Shown here: positions 47,998-56,962 of the stretch, in pieces
Layout of the letters: every line of letters begins with the position of its first letter
Numbering within the stretch: the stretch's first letter is position 1
Origin: an uncultured Ruminococcus sp.
Lineage (GTDB): Bacteria > Bacillota > Clostridia > Oscillospirales > Acutalibacteraceae
Reading direction: 5' to 3'
Length of the DNA: 64,000 nt
Assembly (NCBI GenBank): GCA_905233755.1
Contig: CAJODM010000012.1
Coordinates: forward strand, 26,207-90,206
Made by a program: the position numbers and the translations under genes
The notes under the pieces: model-generated
Databases searched by the model: none
What the model saw: only the letters and a program-made list of their open reading frames with translations
What the model was told of the DNA's origin: nothing

Positions 47998-48614
47998 TCA
48001 AGATTGACAACTTTATCGTCGGCGAGATACAGACCAACTGCTATCTGCTCGAGGACGACGCGACCGGACGGCTGCTGGTGATCGACCCGGGCGACGATTC
48101 GCCCGCGCTGATCGACGAGATCGAGCATAGGGGAGGGGAGCTTGACTATATCCTCCTGACGCACGGCCACTATGACCATATCATCGGGGTCGCGTCGCTG
48201 TGCCGCCGCTATCACCCGACCGTCTGCGCGTGCGAGCAGGAGATGCCGCTGCTCAGCTCCGGTATCTACAACCGCTCGTCGGTGCACAACATCCGGCTCA
48301 ACTCCTTTGCGGTCGACCGGCTGCTGTCCGACGGCGACGTCATCGAGCTGGGCGAGAGCCGGTTGACCTTCCTCCATACCCCGGGGCATACCGCGGGCTC
48401 GGGATGCTATTTGACCGAGAACTACCTGTTCTCGGGCGATACCATCTTCTGCGAGAGCATCGGGCGCACCGATCTGCCCACCGGGGATCCTGCCGCTATG
48501 CGCCGCTCGGTCGAGCGGGTGAAGAACCTTGACGGCGACCTCTATATCTTTCCGGGGCACGACATCCCCTCCACCCTCGACCATGAGCGAAAGTACAACC
48601 CCTTTATGCAATAA
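47994..48614 (+). CDS. MBL-fold metallo-hydrolase
   Basis: ILLTHGHYDHIIGV, LHTPGHTAGSGCYL, SGDTIFCESIGRTDLPTGD. Confidence 0.92.
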   Translation: MIKIDNFIVGEIQTNCYLLEDDATGRLLVIDPGDDSPALIDEIEHRGGELDYILLTHGHYDHIIGVASLCRRYHPTVCACEQEMPLLSSGIYNRSSVHNIRLNSFAVDRLLSDGDVIELGESRLTFLHTPGHTAGSGCYLTENYLFSGDTIFCESIGRTDLPTGDPAAMRRSVERVKNLDGDLYIFPGHDIPSTLDHERKYNPFMQ

Positions 48615-48615
48615 C

Positions 48616-50046
48616 ATGAACCTGTATATCCGTAACCACCCCTATCATTATGAGATGGAGAACCTCACCCGCGCGTTCCTCTTCGCGTCCCCGGTTAGGG
48701 TGCTCCGCGATCCCGATATGCTGATCGAGCCGTATATCCTGACGTGTGTCTCTGATGACGTCTCGGTCGAGCTTGCGGACGGTGACTTCTGCCGCGTACT
48801 TCGTTGCGACAGGGGAGAGGACGACGAGCTCTCGATGGCGCGGCTGCTCTATGCGCTGCTGTCCGACTATACCGGTCGGACGCTGCCGTGGGGCGTGCTC
48901 ACCGGCGTGCGTCCGGTCAAGCTGTTCTCCCGATTGTGTGACGAGCGGGGTGTGCTGGGCGCGTCGGCGTACTTTCGCGAGCAGCTCCTCGTCAGCGACG
49001 AGAAGATTCGGCTGTGCGAGCGCGTCAGAGACGCCCAGCGCGACGTCATCGCGCGATCGTCCCGTCGATCCTTCTCGTTATATGTGTCGATCCCGTTCTG
49101 TCCCACGCGGTGCAGCTACTGCTCCTTTGTGTCCCAGTCGATCGAGCATGCACGGGGGCTGATCGACGACTATCTGCCGTGCCTGTTGCGCGAGCTGTCC
49201 TATACTGCGTCGCTCGCCCGCGCGTTGTCGCTGCAGCTCGAGTCCGTCTATATCGGCGGCGGTACGCCCACCACCCTGTCGGCAGCGGCGCTCGATACCC
49301 TGCTGTCTGCTATCAGCGCGGATTTCGATCTGTCCGCTTGTCAGGAGTTCACGGTCGAAGCGGGTCGTCCCGACACCGTCACGCGCGAGAAGCTCGACGT
49401 CCTGTTCCGCCGCGGCGTCACCCGCATCTCGATCAACCCCCAGACCTTTTCTGACGAGGTGCTCGAGACCATCGGCCGCCGCCATACCTCCCGCCAGACG
49501 CTCGACGCGTTCTCTTTGGCGCGAGATGTCCCCATGAACAACATCAACATGGACCTCATCGCCGGGCTGTCGGGCGATACGCCCGACTCGTTTCGCCGTT
49601 CGGTCGATACCGCGCTGTCGCTCTCGCCCGAGAGCATCACCGTGCATACCCTTGCGATCAAGCGCAGCGCACGCATCGACGCCGCCTCCAGTGCGCGCGA
49701 GTTCACCGCTACCGGCGAGATGGTCGACTATGCGACCCGTGCGCTCACGGATGCGGGCTACATCCCCTACTATCTCTATCGCCAGTCAAAGATGCTCTCG
49801 AACCTCGAGAACATCGGCTGGGCACGCGATGGGTACATCAGCCCCTACAACATCTATATCATGGAGGAGACCCATTCGATCCTCGCCTGCGGCGCGGGCG
49901 GGGTGACTAAGCTCCGCGATACCGGGTCGAACCACATCGAGCGCATATTTAACTTCAAGTTTCCGTATGAATATATCGGCAGATTTGACGAAATGATAGC
50001 CCGAAAGTCCGCCGTTACCGCTTTTTATGGTGAATATAACAAATAG
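48616..50046 (+). CDS. hemZ: coproporphyrinogen dehydrogenase HemZ-like radical SAM protein
   Basis: YVSIPFCPTRCSYCSF radical SAM motif, YIGGGTPTTL, GVLTGVRPVKL. Confidence 0.9.
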   Translation: MNLYIRNHPYHYEMENLTRAFLFASPVRVLRDPDMLIEPYILTCVSDDVSVELADGDFCRVLRCDRGEDDELSMARLLYALLSDYTGRTLPWGVLTGVRPVKLFSRLCDERGVLGASAYFREQLLVSDEKIRLCERVRDAQRDVIARSSRRSFSLYVSIPFCPTRCSYCSFVSQSIEHARGLIDDYLPCLLRELSYTASLARALSLQLESVYIGGGTPTTLSAAALDTLLSAISADFDLSACQEFTVEAGRPDTVTREKLDVLFRRGVTRISINPQTFSDEVLETIGRRHTSRQTLDAFSLARDVPMNNINMDLIAGLSGDTPDSFRRSVDTALSLSPESITVHTLAIKRSARIDAASSAREFTATGEMVDYATRALTDAGYIPYYLYRQSKMLSNLENIGWARDGYISPYNIYIMEETHSILACGAGGVTKLRDTGSNHIERIFNFKFPYEYIGRFDEMIARKSAVTAFYGEYNK

Positions 50047-50123
50047 CGTTGTTTTTGCTTGCATTTTTTTTATGGTGTGCTAAAATACCTATTTGATAAG
50101 CCAACAGTATTGGAGATTGTTCC

Positions 50124-51917
50124 ATGCAGAAGAATCAGTTGAAACAGAATAGCTCCCAAACCTTCCTCAAGGGCGCCATGATCATGAGCATCAGCATGAT
50201 CGTCGTAAAGCTTCTGGGGATGCTCTTCAAGGTGATGCTCACCCGCCTGTACACCAATTTCGGCGACGAGTTCGCCGGTATCGGCACCGGGCTTTTGAAC
50301 AACGCCTATGAGGTGTATAACCCGCTGTTCACGCTGGCGACCGCCGGTTTTCCGATCGCGGTATCGCGCCTCATCTCCGAGAGCATCGCCCAGAAACGCT
50401 ACAGGGACGTCGCCCAGATCCACAGGGTGTCGAAGCCGTTCTTCATCTTGATGGGTGCGGTGTGCTTCCTCTTGATGGTAGGGGTCAGCTTTGTCTATAT
50501 CCGTATCATCAAGTCGCCGTACTCGATCTACTCGATGATGACGCTCGCGCCGTCGGTGTTCTTCGGGTGTCTGGTGTCTATCTACCGCGGCTACTATGAA
50601 GGACAGCGAAACATGTTCCCGACCGCGGTGTCCGAGGTGATCGAGGCGCTGTGCAAGGTGTTCATCGGGCTGTCGCTCGCGTTCCTTGTGATGACGATCG
50701 GGATGAACGAGTTCACCGTCTATGGCACCGTGTTCGGCCGCGCGTTCGCATCGCCCTATGACGCGATGTATACCCTGCTCGCCTACTCGGTCGCAAGCGC
50801 TATCGCCGGCATATCGCTCGGCTCGCTCGGAGCGTTTCTGTTCCTTCGGATCTACTATATCAAGCACAAGTTCGTCGTCCCCGACGATCAGCTTGCCGAT
50901 ACCGTTGATGCACGGTCGCGGCGCGAGACCTTCAACCTGCTGCTCAAGACCGCTATCCCCATCGGGCTTGCCGCGCTGGTGATGAGCGCGTCGGCGTCTA
51001 TCGACACGCTGGTGATTCAGAACGTGCTGTATCATACCGCGACGGTGAACCGCGAGGGGTTGCTCGCCCAGTATGACGCGTCCCAACTCGAGAGCATGAT
51101 ACCGCTGAACCCTACATCCGACAACCCCATCACCATCCACACCTATCTCATGGGCGCGTTCAGCTATGCTTTGACGATCATGCAGCTCGTCACCACCCTG
51201 ACCCAGGCGTTCGGCACCTCGGCGATGCCGTCGGTCACCGCCGCCTATACCAAGGGCGATAAGACCGAGCTCAAGAAGAGCATCGAGACAGTGCTCAAGC
51301 TGACGATGCTGTTCACCCTGCCGGCGGGGCTGGGGCTGTTCGCGATTCCGTATCCGATCATCTCGCTGTTGTACACCGGCTACTCTGCCGAGATCGGCTC
51401 TCATGTGCTGCGCGTGATGGGGCTCTCGGTGATCGTGATCGCTGTCAGCACCCCGATCTGCAGCATGCTGCAGGGGGTGGGCAGGGTCGATCTGCCGCTG
51501 AAGCTCTATGCCATCGCCATGGCGATGAAGATCGCGCTCAACTACCTGTTCGTCAGCAACGTGCGGATCAACATCGTCGGCGCGACGGTCGGCTCGCTGG
51601 TCGCGTACCTCTTCGTCTGTATCGTCGGGATGTACTTTCTCATCAAGCGCGCGGGCGTTGTCCCCGACTTTGTGAACACGACCCTCAAGCCCCTTTTGGC
51701 GGCTGTCGGATGCGGTGTGACGGCGTTTTTTGCCTATCGGCTGTTCTCGACCCTGCTCGGTGCGACGGTCTCGACGCTGTTGTCGATCGTCTCTGCAGCG
51801 GTGATATACGTCATTTTGCTGCTGATTTTGCGTACTTTCAGCGAATCTGAGGTCAATATGCTGCCAAAAAGTAAAAATCTTGTAACAATCCTTGCAAAAT
51901 GCCATCTGTTAAGGTAG
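50124..51917 (+). CDS. SpoVB/PST-type polysaccharide (lipid) flippase
   Basis: Multi-TM; GAMIMSISMIVVKLLGMLFKVMLTRLY, ATAGFPIAVSRLISES. Confidence 0.87.
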   Translation: MQKNQLKQNSSQTFLKGAMIMSISMIVVKLLGMLFKVMLTRLYTNFGDEFAGIGTGLLNNAYEVYNPLFTLATAGFPIAVSRLISESIAQKRYRDVAQIHRVSKPFFILMGAVCFLLMVGVSFVYIRIIKSPYSIYSMMTLAPSVFFGCLVSIYRGYYEGQRNMFPTAVSEVIEALCKVFIGLSLAFLVMTIGMNEFTVYGTVFGRAFASPYDAMYTLLAYSVASAIAGISLGSLGAFLFLRIYYIKHKFVVPDDQLADTVDARSRRETFNLLLKTAIPIGLAALVMSASASIDTLVIQNVLYHTATVNREGLLAQYDASQLESMIPLNPTSDNPITIHTYLMGAFSYALTIMQLVTTLTQAFGTSAMPSVTAAYTKGDKTELKKSIETVLKLTMLFTLPAGLGLFAIPYPIISLLYTGYSAEIGSHVLRVMGLSVIVIAVSTPICSMLQGVGRVDLPLKLYAIAMAMKIALNYLFVSNVRINIVGATVGSLVAYLFVCIVGMYFLIKRAGVVPDFVNTTLKPLLAAVGCGVTAFFAYRLFSTLLGATVSTLLSIVSAAVIYVILLLILRTFSESEVNMLPKSKNLVTILAKCHLLR

Positions 51918-51962
51918 AATACTAGATGAAATCTGAACTTTTTGGGATTTTCGGAGGCAGGC

Positions 51963-52751
51963 ATGAACTTTGACAGGAAGGAACGATATGATATCTCCGA
52001 CCTTATAGAGATTATGCACCTTCTCCGCGCTCCCGACGGCTGTCCGTGGGACAAGGTTCAGACGCACGCGAGCATCCGCCAGAACTTCATCGAAGAGACG
52101 TACGAGGCGGTCGAGGCGATCGACACCGAGGACTACGACCTTCTGCGCGAGGAACTGGGCGATGTGCTCATGCAGGTCATCTTTCATGCCATCATGGAGG
52201 AGGAGACCGGTCGGTTCACCTTTGACGATGTGTGCAACGACGTGTGCCATAAGCTGATCGTCCGCCATCCCCATGTGTTCGCCGATACTATCGCCGACAC
52301 CCCCGACGAGGTGCTCCGCAACTGGGACGCCATCAAGATGCGCACCCATCAGCAGACCACCTATGCCGACGCGGTCGACGCGGTCGCCCGTTCCCTTCCC
52401 GCGCTGATGCGCGCCCAGAAGGTGCAGAAGCGCGCATCAAAGTCCGGCTTTGATATCGAGAACGTCGACGGCGCGTTCGATAAGATCCTCGAGGAGCATG
52501 ACGAGCTGCGGCTCGCCGACCTCTCGCGCGAGGATCCCGATCGCCTGACAGAGGAGCTCGGCGATCTGCTGTTCTCGGTGGTGAACACCGCGCGGTTCCT
52601 CGGCGTTGATGCCGAGCTGGCGCTGACGCGGGCGACCGAGAAGTTCGCTACCCGTTTCCGCAAGGTGGAGCAGCTTTGCATCGAGCGGAACATTGACATG
52701 AAGTCGACCCCGATCCCGTTAATTGATTCCCTTTGGGAAGAAGTTAAATAA
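51963..52751 (+). CDS. mazG: nucleoside triphosphate pyrophosphohydrolase MazG
   Basis: [50 protein letters not shown]. Confidence 0.94.
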   Translation: MNFDRKERYDISDLIEIMHLLRAPDGCPWDKVQTHASIRQNFIEETYEAVEAIDTEDYDLLREELGDVLMQVIFHAIMEEETGRFTFDDVCNDVCHKLIVRHPHVFADTIADTPDEVLRNWDAIKMRTHQQTTYADAVDAVARSLPALMRAQKVQKRASKSGFDIENVDGAFDKILEEHDELRLADLSREDPDRLTEELGDLLFSVVNTARFLGVDAELALTRATEKFATRFRKVEQLCIERNIDMKSTPIPLIDSLWEEVK

Positions 52752-52789
52752 ATCGCGGCACTGACCGCAAATTTTTGGAGGAAACTAAA

Positions 52790-53065
52790 ATGAAAAAGAC
52801 TGAACTCATCGCTGCTGTTGCAGAAAAGGCAGGCATCTCGAAGAAGGACGCTGAGGCAGCCGTCTCCGCTACCTTTGACACCATCGTTGACACCATCGCT
52901 GCCGGCGACAAGATCCAGCTTGTCGGCTTTGGTACCTTCGAGAGAAGAGAGCGCAACGCGCGCACCGGTTGTGACCCCAGAACCAACGCGAAGATCGAGA
53001 TCCCCGCGTCCAAGGTTCCCGCTTTCAAGGCCGGCAAGGCGTTCAAGGAAGCTGTCAACAAGTAA
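52790..53065 (+). CDS. HU family DNA-binding protein
   Basis: [32 protein letters not shown]...[41 protein letters not shown]. Confidence 0.96.
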   Translation: MKKTELIAAVAEKAGISKKDAEAAVSATFDTIVDTIAAGDKIQLVGFGTFERRERNARTGCDPRTNAKIEIPASKVPAFKAGKAFKEAVNK

Positions 53066-53084
53066 TTTATACCCCAGCGTATGA

Positions 53085-53117
53085 GAGCCGGCTGCCACAG
53101 CCGGCTCCCAGTTTTTT
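53085..53117 (+). terminator. intrinsic terminator of the HU gene
   Basis: GAGCCGGCTG-CCA-CAGCCGGCTC followed by CCAGTTTTTT. Confidence 0.78.
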
Positions 53118-53127
53118 GGAGGATAAC

Positions 53128-53367
53128 ATGAGACTCGACAAGTATCTCAAGGTGAGCCGCATCATCAAGCGGCGCACCGTCGCCAACGAGGTATGCGACG
53201 CCGGCAAGGCGGTCGTCAACGGCCGACCCGCCCGCGCGTCCTATGATGTGAAGGTCGGCGATATCATCGAGCTGAACTTCGAGACCCGCTCGGTGCGGTT
53301 TCGTGTCGAGAAGGTCGCCGATACCGTCCGCAAGGAGGACGCCGATTCGATGTACACCCCGCTCTAG
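53128..53367 (+). CDS. rqcP: S4-domain RNA-binding protein RqcP (YabO-like)
   Basis: MRLDKYLKVSRIIKRRTVANEVCDAGKAVVNGRPARASYDVKVGDIIEL. Confidence 0.92.
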   Translation: MRLDKYLKVSRIIKRRTVANEVCDAGKAVVNGRPARASYDVKVGDIIELNFETRSVRFRVEKVADTVRKEDADSMYTPL

Positions 53368-53444
53368 GAATCTATCTATCGCGTATCTTTTTGAGCTGCC
53401 TGCCATATAATCTATTGATATAGGTTATAAGGCAGGTATTGTTT

Positions 53445-53720
53445 ATGCAGGAATCATCGAAGAAACCGTCACCCCACACCCTCACCCTGACCGACCGGCA
53501 GTCGCTGACCCTCACCGGCGTCGTCGACGTCCCCGGGTTTGACGAGGAGACGATCCATATCAAGCTCGATTCCGGTACGCTCGTCGTCAAGGGCGCTTCC
53601 CTTCATATCAACAAGCTGAGCTTGGACTCGGGCGACGTCTGTATCGACGGCGTGGTCAACTCGCTGCAGTATCTCTCATCACCCTCCGGTAAGAGCGTGC
53701 GCTCGCGGATCTTCCGGTGA
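53445..53720 (+). CDS. yabP: sporulation protein YabP
   Basis: PHTLTLTDRQSLTLTGVVDVPGFDEETIHIKLDSGTLVVKGASLHINKLSLDSGDVCIDGVVNSLQY. Confidence 0.92.
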   Translation: MQESSKKPSPHTLTLTDRQSLTLTGVVDVPGFDEETIHIKLDSGTLVVKGASLHINKLSLDSGDVCIDGVVNSLQYLSSPSGKSVRSRIFR

Positions 53721-54262
53721 TGTGGCTCTCGCTGTCGGATCAGACGATCTACTTCCTCTCGTCGCTGGTGTTCGGCGCGGTGCTGGGGGTGCTGTATGAT
53801 CTGCTGCGGCTCTCTCGCGCGCTGACGCATCCTTCGACACGCGGCGTGATCGTCGGCGATATCCTGTTCTGTACGCTGTGCGGGATGCTGACGGCGCTGT
53901 TCTCGATTCCGTATAACTTCGGCGAGGTGCGGCTGTTCATTATCCTCGGCGAGGGGGTCGGGTTTCTCCTGTATCGTCTGACCATCGGTACGCTGACGCC
54001 AAAGCTCTTTTTGCCGCTGTCACGGTTTCTGCGTCTTGTGGTGAAAAAAAGTTTAGAAATTCTGACAAAAATTTATACTTTTCTATTGAAAAGCACCCGA
54101 TTTGTGGTGTATAATGTAGTTGGATTATTATACAAACTACTACATCTGGTGCATCCACCATCTGAGGAGCCCACCCATGAGCGAGAAGAACCGTCCCCTC
54201 GACGTCACCCCCGACGTCATCGGATCCGACGAACCCGAAACAACCGCAAAACCCACCAGTAA
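53717..54262 (+). CDS. yabQ: spore cortex biosynthesis protein YabQ
   Basis: TM protein directly after yabP; FGAVLGVLYDLLRLSR, GDILFCTLCGML. Confidence 0.82.
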   Translation: MMWLSLSDQTIYFLSSLVFGAVLGVLYDLLRLSRALTHPSTRGVIVGDILFCTLCGMLTALFSIPYNFGEVRLFIILGEGVGFLLYRLTIGTLTPKLFLPLSRFLRLVVKKSLEILTKIYTFLLKSTRFVVYNVVGLLYKLLHLVHPPSEEPTHEREEPSPRRHPRRHRIRRTRNNRKTHQ

Positions 54263-54551
54263 GCGCACCCGACGCCTTGCGTTCGTTGCGCTGTATGTGG
54301 TTGTGTTCATATTTGCCATCTATGCCGTTGTGACCCTTGTCGGGCTGCACTCCCAGATACAGGAGCGCCGCACCGAACTCGAGGAGCTGCAGGGCGAGAT
54401 CATCGTCCAGGAGATCAAGAACGACGAGATGAGCAAGCTGTATAACTACACGGATGATGAGTTCTCCGACTATGTGGAGCAGATCGCCCGCGACGACCTC
54501 GACTATGTGAAGTCGGGGGAGAGGGTGTTTGTCAACGTATCGGGCGACTGA
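54177..54551 (+). CDS. FtsB/DivIC-family septum formation initiator
   Basis: Single TM plus coiled coil (LHSQIQERRTELEELQGEIIVQEIKNDEM), EQIARDDLDYVKSGERVFVNV. Confidence 0.85.
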   Translation: MSEKNRPLDVTPDVIGSDEPETTAKPTSKRTRRLAFVALYVVVFIFAIYAVVTLVGLHSQIQERRTELEELQGEIIVQEIKNDEMSKLYNYTDDEFSDYVEQIARDDLDYVKSGERVFVNVSGD

Positions 54552-54557
54552 TTATAT

Positions 54558-54570
54558 TTCTAAATAAGAA
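54558..54570. repeat. dyad motif TTCT-N5-AGAA, intergenic upstream of the S1-domain gene
   Basis: TGATTATAT-TTCT-AAATA-AGAA-TTTTAAGG. Confidence 0.6.
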
Positions 54571-54591
54571 TTTTAAGGGGTTTTTTACTGA

Positions 54592-55074
54592 ATGTCATTG
54601 AAAGTCGGCACCATTGTCAACGGTAAGGTTACCGGTATCACCGGTTTCGGCGCGTTTGTCGAGACCGAAAGCGGCGAGAAGGGGATGATCCATATCTCCG
54701 AGATTTCCCGCTCCTACGTCGAGGACATCAAGGCGGTCCTCAAGCTCGGACAAGCTGTCACCGCCAAGGTCATCTCCGTCTCGAATGACGGCAAAATCGC
54801 CCTGTCGATCAAGCAGCTCGATTCCGCCGACAAGGGCGACAAGTCCAAGAAGCCCTACAAGAAGTCCGAGAAGCCGAAGCCCCGTTATGAGAAGTATAAG
54901 CCCGCACCCGCGGTGACCTCTCCCGGCGACTATGAGTGGGAGAGCAGCCGCAACAGCGGAACCTTCGAGGACATGATGTCGAAGTTCAAGCGCACCTCCG
55001 AGGACAAGATGTCCGACCTGAAACGTGGAGAAAGCCGCGGCTATTCCCGTCGGGGTGGCAGCGGAAGAAAATAA
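54592..55074 (+). CDS. S1 domain RNA-binding protein (YabR-like)
   Basis: VGTIVNGKVTGITGFGAFVETESGEKGMIHISEISRSYVEDIKAVLKLGQAVTAKVIS. Confidence 0.92.
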   Translation: MSLKVGTIVNGKVTGITGFGAFVETESGEKGMIHISEISRSYVEDIKAVLKLGQAVTAKVISVSNDGKIALSIKQLDSADKGDKSKKPYKKSEKPKPRYEKYKPAPAVTSPGDYEWESSRNSGTFEDMMSKFKRTSEDKMSDLKRGESRGYSRRGGSGRK

Positions 55075-55103
55075 TCCTATAGCATGACAAAGGAGACATC
55101 ACT

Positions 55104-55637
55104 ATGAACATTACCTATACCGCGAGAAAGGTAACGCTCCGCGACAACTTCAAGCAGCGCGTCGAGAAGAAGCTGAAGAAATTCGACAAGATCTTCTCCG
55201 ATGACGCGACGGCGAACGTGGTCGTCACCCTTGACAAGAACTCTCAGACCGTTGAGATCACCATCCGCGATAACCAGATGGTCTACAGAGCCGAGAAGAC
55301 GATGCTCGAGATGAACGATGCGCTCGACAAGTGTATCGACGTGCTCGGCCGCCAGCTCCGCAAGAACAAGTCCCGCCTTGAGAAGCGGCTGCGCAGCGGC
55401 TCGATCGAGGAGCTCACCGCCCCCGTCGAGGAGCCGGTCGTCGAGGACGAGTTCGAGATCGTCCGCACCAAGTCCATCCCCGTCAAGCCCATCTCGGTCG
55501 AGGAGGCGATCCTTCAGATGAACATGGTCGGCCACAAGTTCTATATGTTCACCGACGCTGATTCCGGCGAGATCAACGTCGTCTATGTCCGCGACGACGG
55601 CGCCTATGGGCTGCTGCGGCCCACCGTGGACGAGTAA
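55104..55637 (+). CDS. hpf: ribosome hibernation-promoting factor, long form
   Basis: MNITYTARKVTLRDNFKQRVEKKLKKFDKIF; C-terminal SVEEAILQMNMVGHKFYMFTDADSGEINVVYVRDDGAYGLL. Confidence 0.95.
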   Translation: MNITYTARKVTLRDNFKQRVEKKLKKFDKIFSDDATANVVVTLDKNSQTVEITIRDNQMVYRAEKTMLEMNDALDKCIDVLGRQLRKNKSRLEKRLRSGSIEELTAPVEEPVVEDEFEIVRTKSIPVKPISVEEAILQMNMVGHKFYMFTDADSGEINVVYVRDDGAYGLLRPTVDE

Positions 55638-55645
55638 CGATATAT

Positions 55646-55658
55646 TTCTTTGTTAGAA
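55646..55658. repeat. dyad motif TTCT-N5-AGAA between the hpf stop codon and its terminator
   Basis: GATATAT-TTCT-TTGTT-AGAA-TTAAACGGG. Confidence 0.6.
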
Positions 55659-55660
55659 TT

Positions 55661-55692
55661 AAACGGGAGCATTGTCTGCTCCCGTTTTTGTA
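55661..55692 (+). terminator. intrinsic terminator of hpf
   Basis: AAACGGGAGCA-TTGTC-TGCTCCCGTTTTTG. Confidence 0.82.
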
Positions 55693-55779
55693 TGTCGAAA
55701 AACTTTCCTATTTCCTTGCAAATGTACGATGATTGTGCTATGATGATGTCAGTATTTGCAGGATAAGGAGATATCCGAT

Positions 55780-56901
55780 ATGTGCAAGAGGTTTTTTTCG
55801 GCGGCGATTGTTGTATCGCTGCTGTTGATGATGTTCGCGGTCGTACCGGCGGCGTCCGCGCTGACGTCGGGCGACTATAGCTATGTTGTGAAGGACGACG
55901 GCACCGCGCGGATCACCGACTACTCCGGCAGCGCCGAGACGCTCGTCATCCCGTCGCGCCTCGGCGGGTACACCGTTAGCGAGATCGGCGAGGACGCGTT
56001 CGGGTTCTCCTATACCCTGCGGGATGTGACGATCCCCGACACCGTCCGTGTCATCGACGCGCTTGCGTTCGAGTACTGTGACAGCATCACGAGCGTCACA
56101 TTCGGCAGCGGCGTCGAGCAGATCGGCGAGAGCGCGTTCTGGTTCTGCATGGCGCTGACCGAGATCACCCTTCCCGATTCGCTATGCGAGATGGGGGACT
56201 GGGTGTTCTCCGGATGCTCTGCTCTTTCTGAGATCGACTTTCCCGATCAGGCGGTTCGGATCGGCTCCTATGTCTTTGAGGATACCGCATGGTATCTCTC
56301 TCAGCCCGCGGGGCTGATCTTCGCCGGACAGACGCTCTATACCGTCAAGGGTGACTGTCCTGCGTCGGTCACGATCCCCGACGGCACGCTGGCGATCGCC
56401 GACAGCGCGTTCAGCGCGCGCACCGCGCTGACTTCGGTCACAATCCCCGACTCGGTGCGGATTATCGGATGGGCGGCGTTCTATGGCTGTACGGGGCTGT
56501 CTGATGTCTATATCCCCGACACGGTCGAGTTTATCGGCGAGCTGGCGTTTGGCTACTGCAACACACGCGACAGCAGCGGCAAGGTCGTTCGCTCGGCGAT
56601 AGAGGGATTCGGTATTACAGCGAACGTCAATACCGCCGCCGAGAGCTATGCTGCGAATAGCGGCATCGGCTTCTCTGCGCTCAACGAGACGACAATCCTC
56701 GGTGACGCCGACAACGACTATCTCGTGTCGATCGACGATGTCACGCTCATTCAGCGGGTGCTGGCGAATTTGGCGTCTGATCCGTTCGACAGGATCAGCC
56801 GTCACGGCGACGTCTCTGCCGACGGGCTGGACATCACTGACGCCACCTATATCCAGCAGTACCTCGCGCACTATACCGTCCGCTACGCTATCGGCAAATA
56901 G
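55780..56901 (+). CDS. secreted LRR_5 (BspA-like) protein with C-terminal dockerin
   Basis: LRDVTIPDTVRVIDALAFEYCDSITSVTFGSGVEQIGESAFWFC repeats; GDADNDYLVSIDDVTLIQRVLAN...GDVSADGLDITDATYIQQYLA. Confidence 0.87.
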   Translation: MCKRFFSAAIVVSLLLMMFAVVPAASALTSGDYSYVVKDDGTARITDYSGSAETLVIPSRLGGYTVSEIGEDAFGFSYTLRDVTIPDTVRVIDALAFEYCDSITSVTFGSGVEQIGESAFWFCMALTEITLPDSLCEMGDWVFSGCSALSEIDFPDQAVRIGSYVFEDTAWYLSQPAGLIFAGQTLYTVKGDCPASVTIPDGTLAIADSAFSARTALTSVTIPDSVRIIGWAAFYGCTGLSDVYIPDTVEFIGELAFGYCNTRDSSGKVVRSAIEGFGITANVNTAAESYAANSGIGFSALNETTILGDADNDYLVSIDDVTLIQRVLANLASDPFDRISRHGDVSADGLDITDATYIQQYLAHYTVRYAIGK

Positions 56902-56921
56902 CTATCATAGCATATAACATC

Positions 56922-56962
56922 ATCACCGCCCCTGCGTGAATGCAGAGGCGGTGATTTCTTCT
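56922..56962. terminator. bidirectional terminator between the LRR-dockerin gene and rex
   Basis: ATCACCGCCCCTGC ... GCAGAGGCGGTGAT followed by TTCTTCTTT. Confidence 0.7.

Noticed and set aside
50070-51905. 611-aa minus-strand ORF opposite the SpoVB-like gene
   Set aside because: Charged, low-complexity antisense translation; the forward strand encodes a clear multi-TM flippase.
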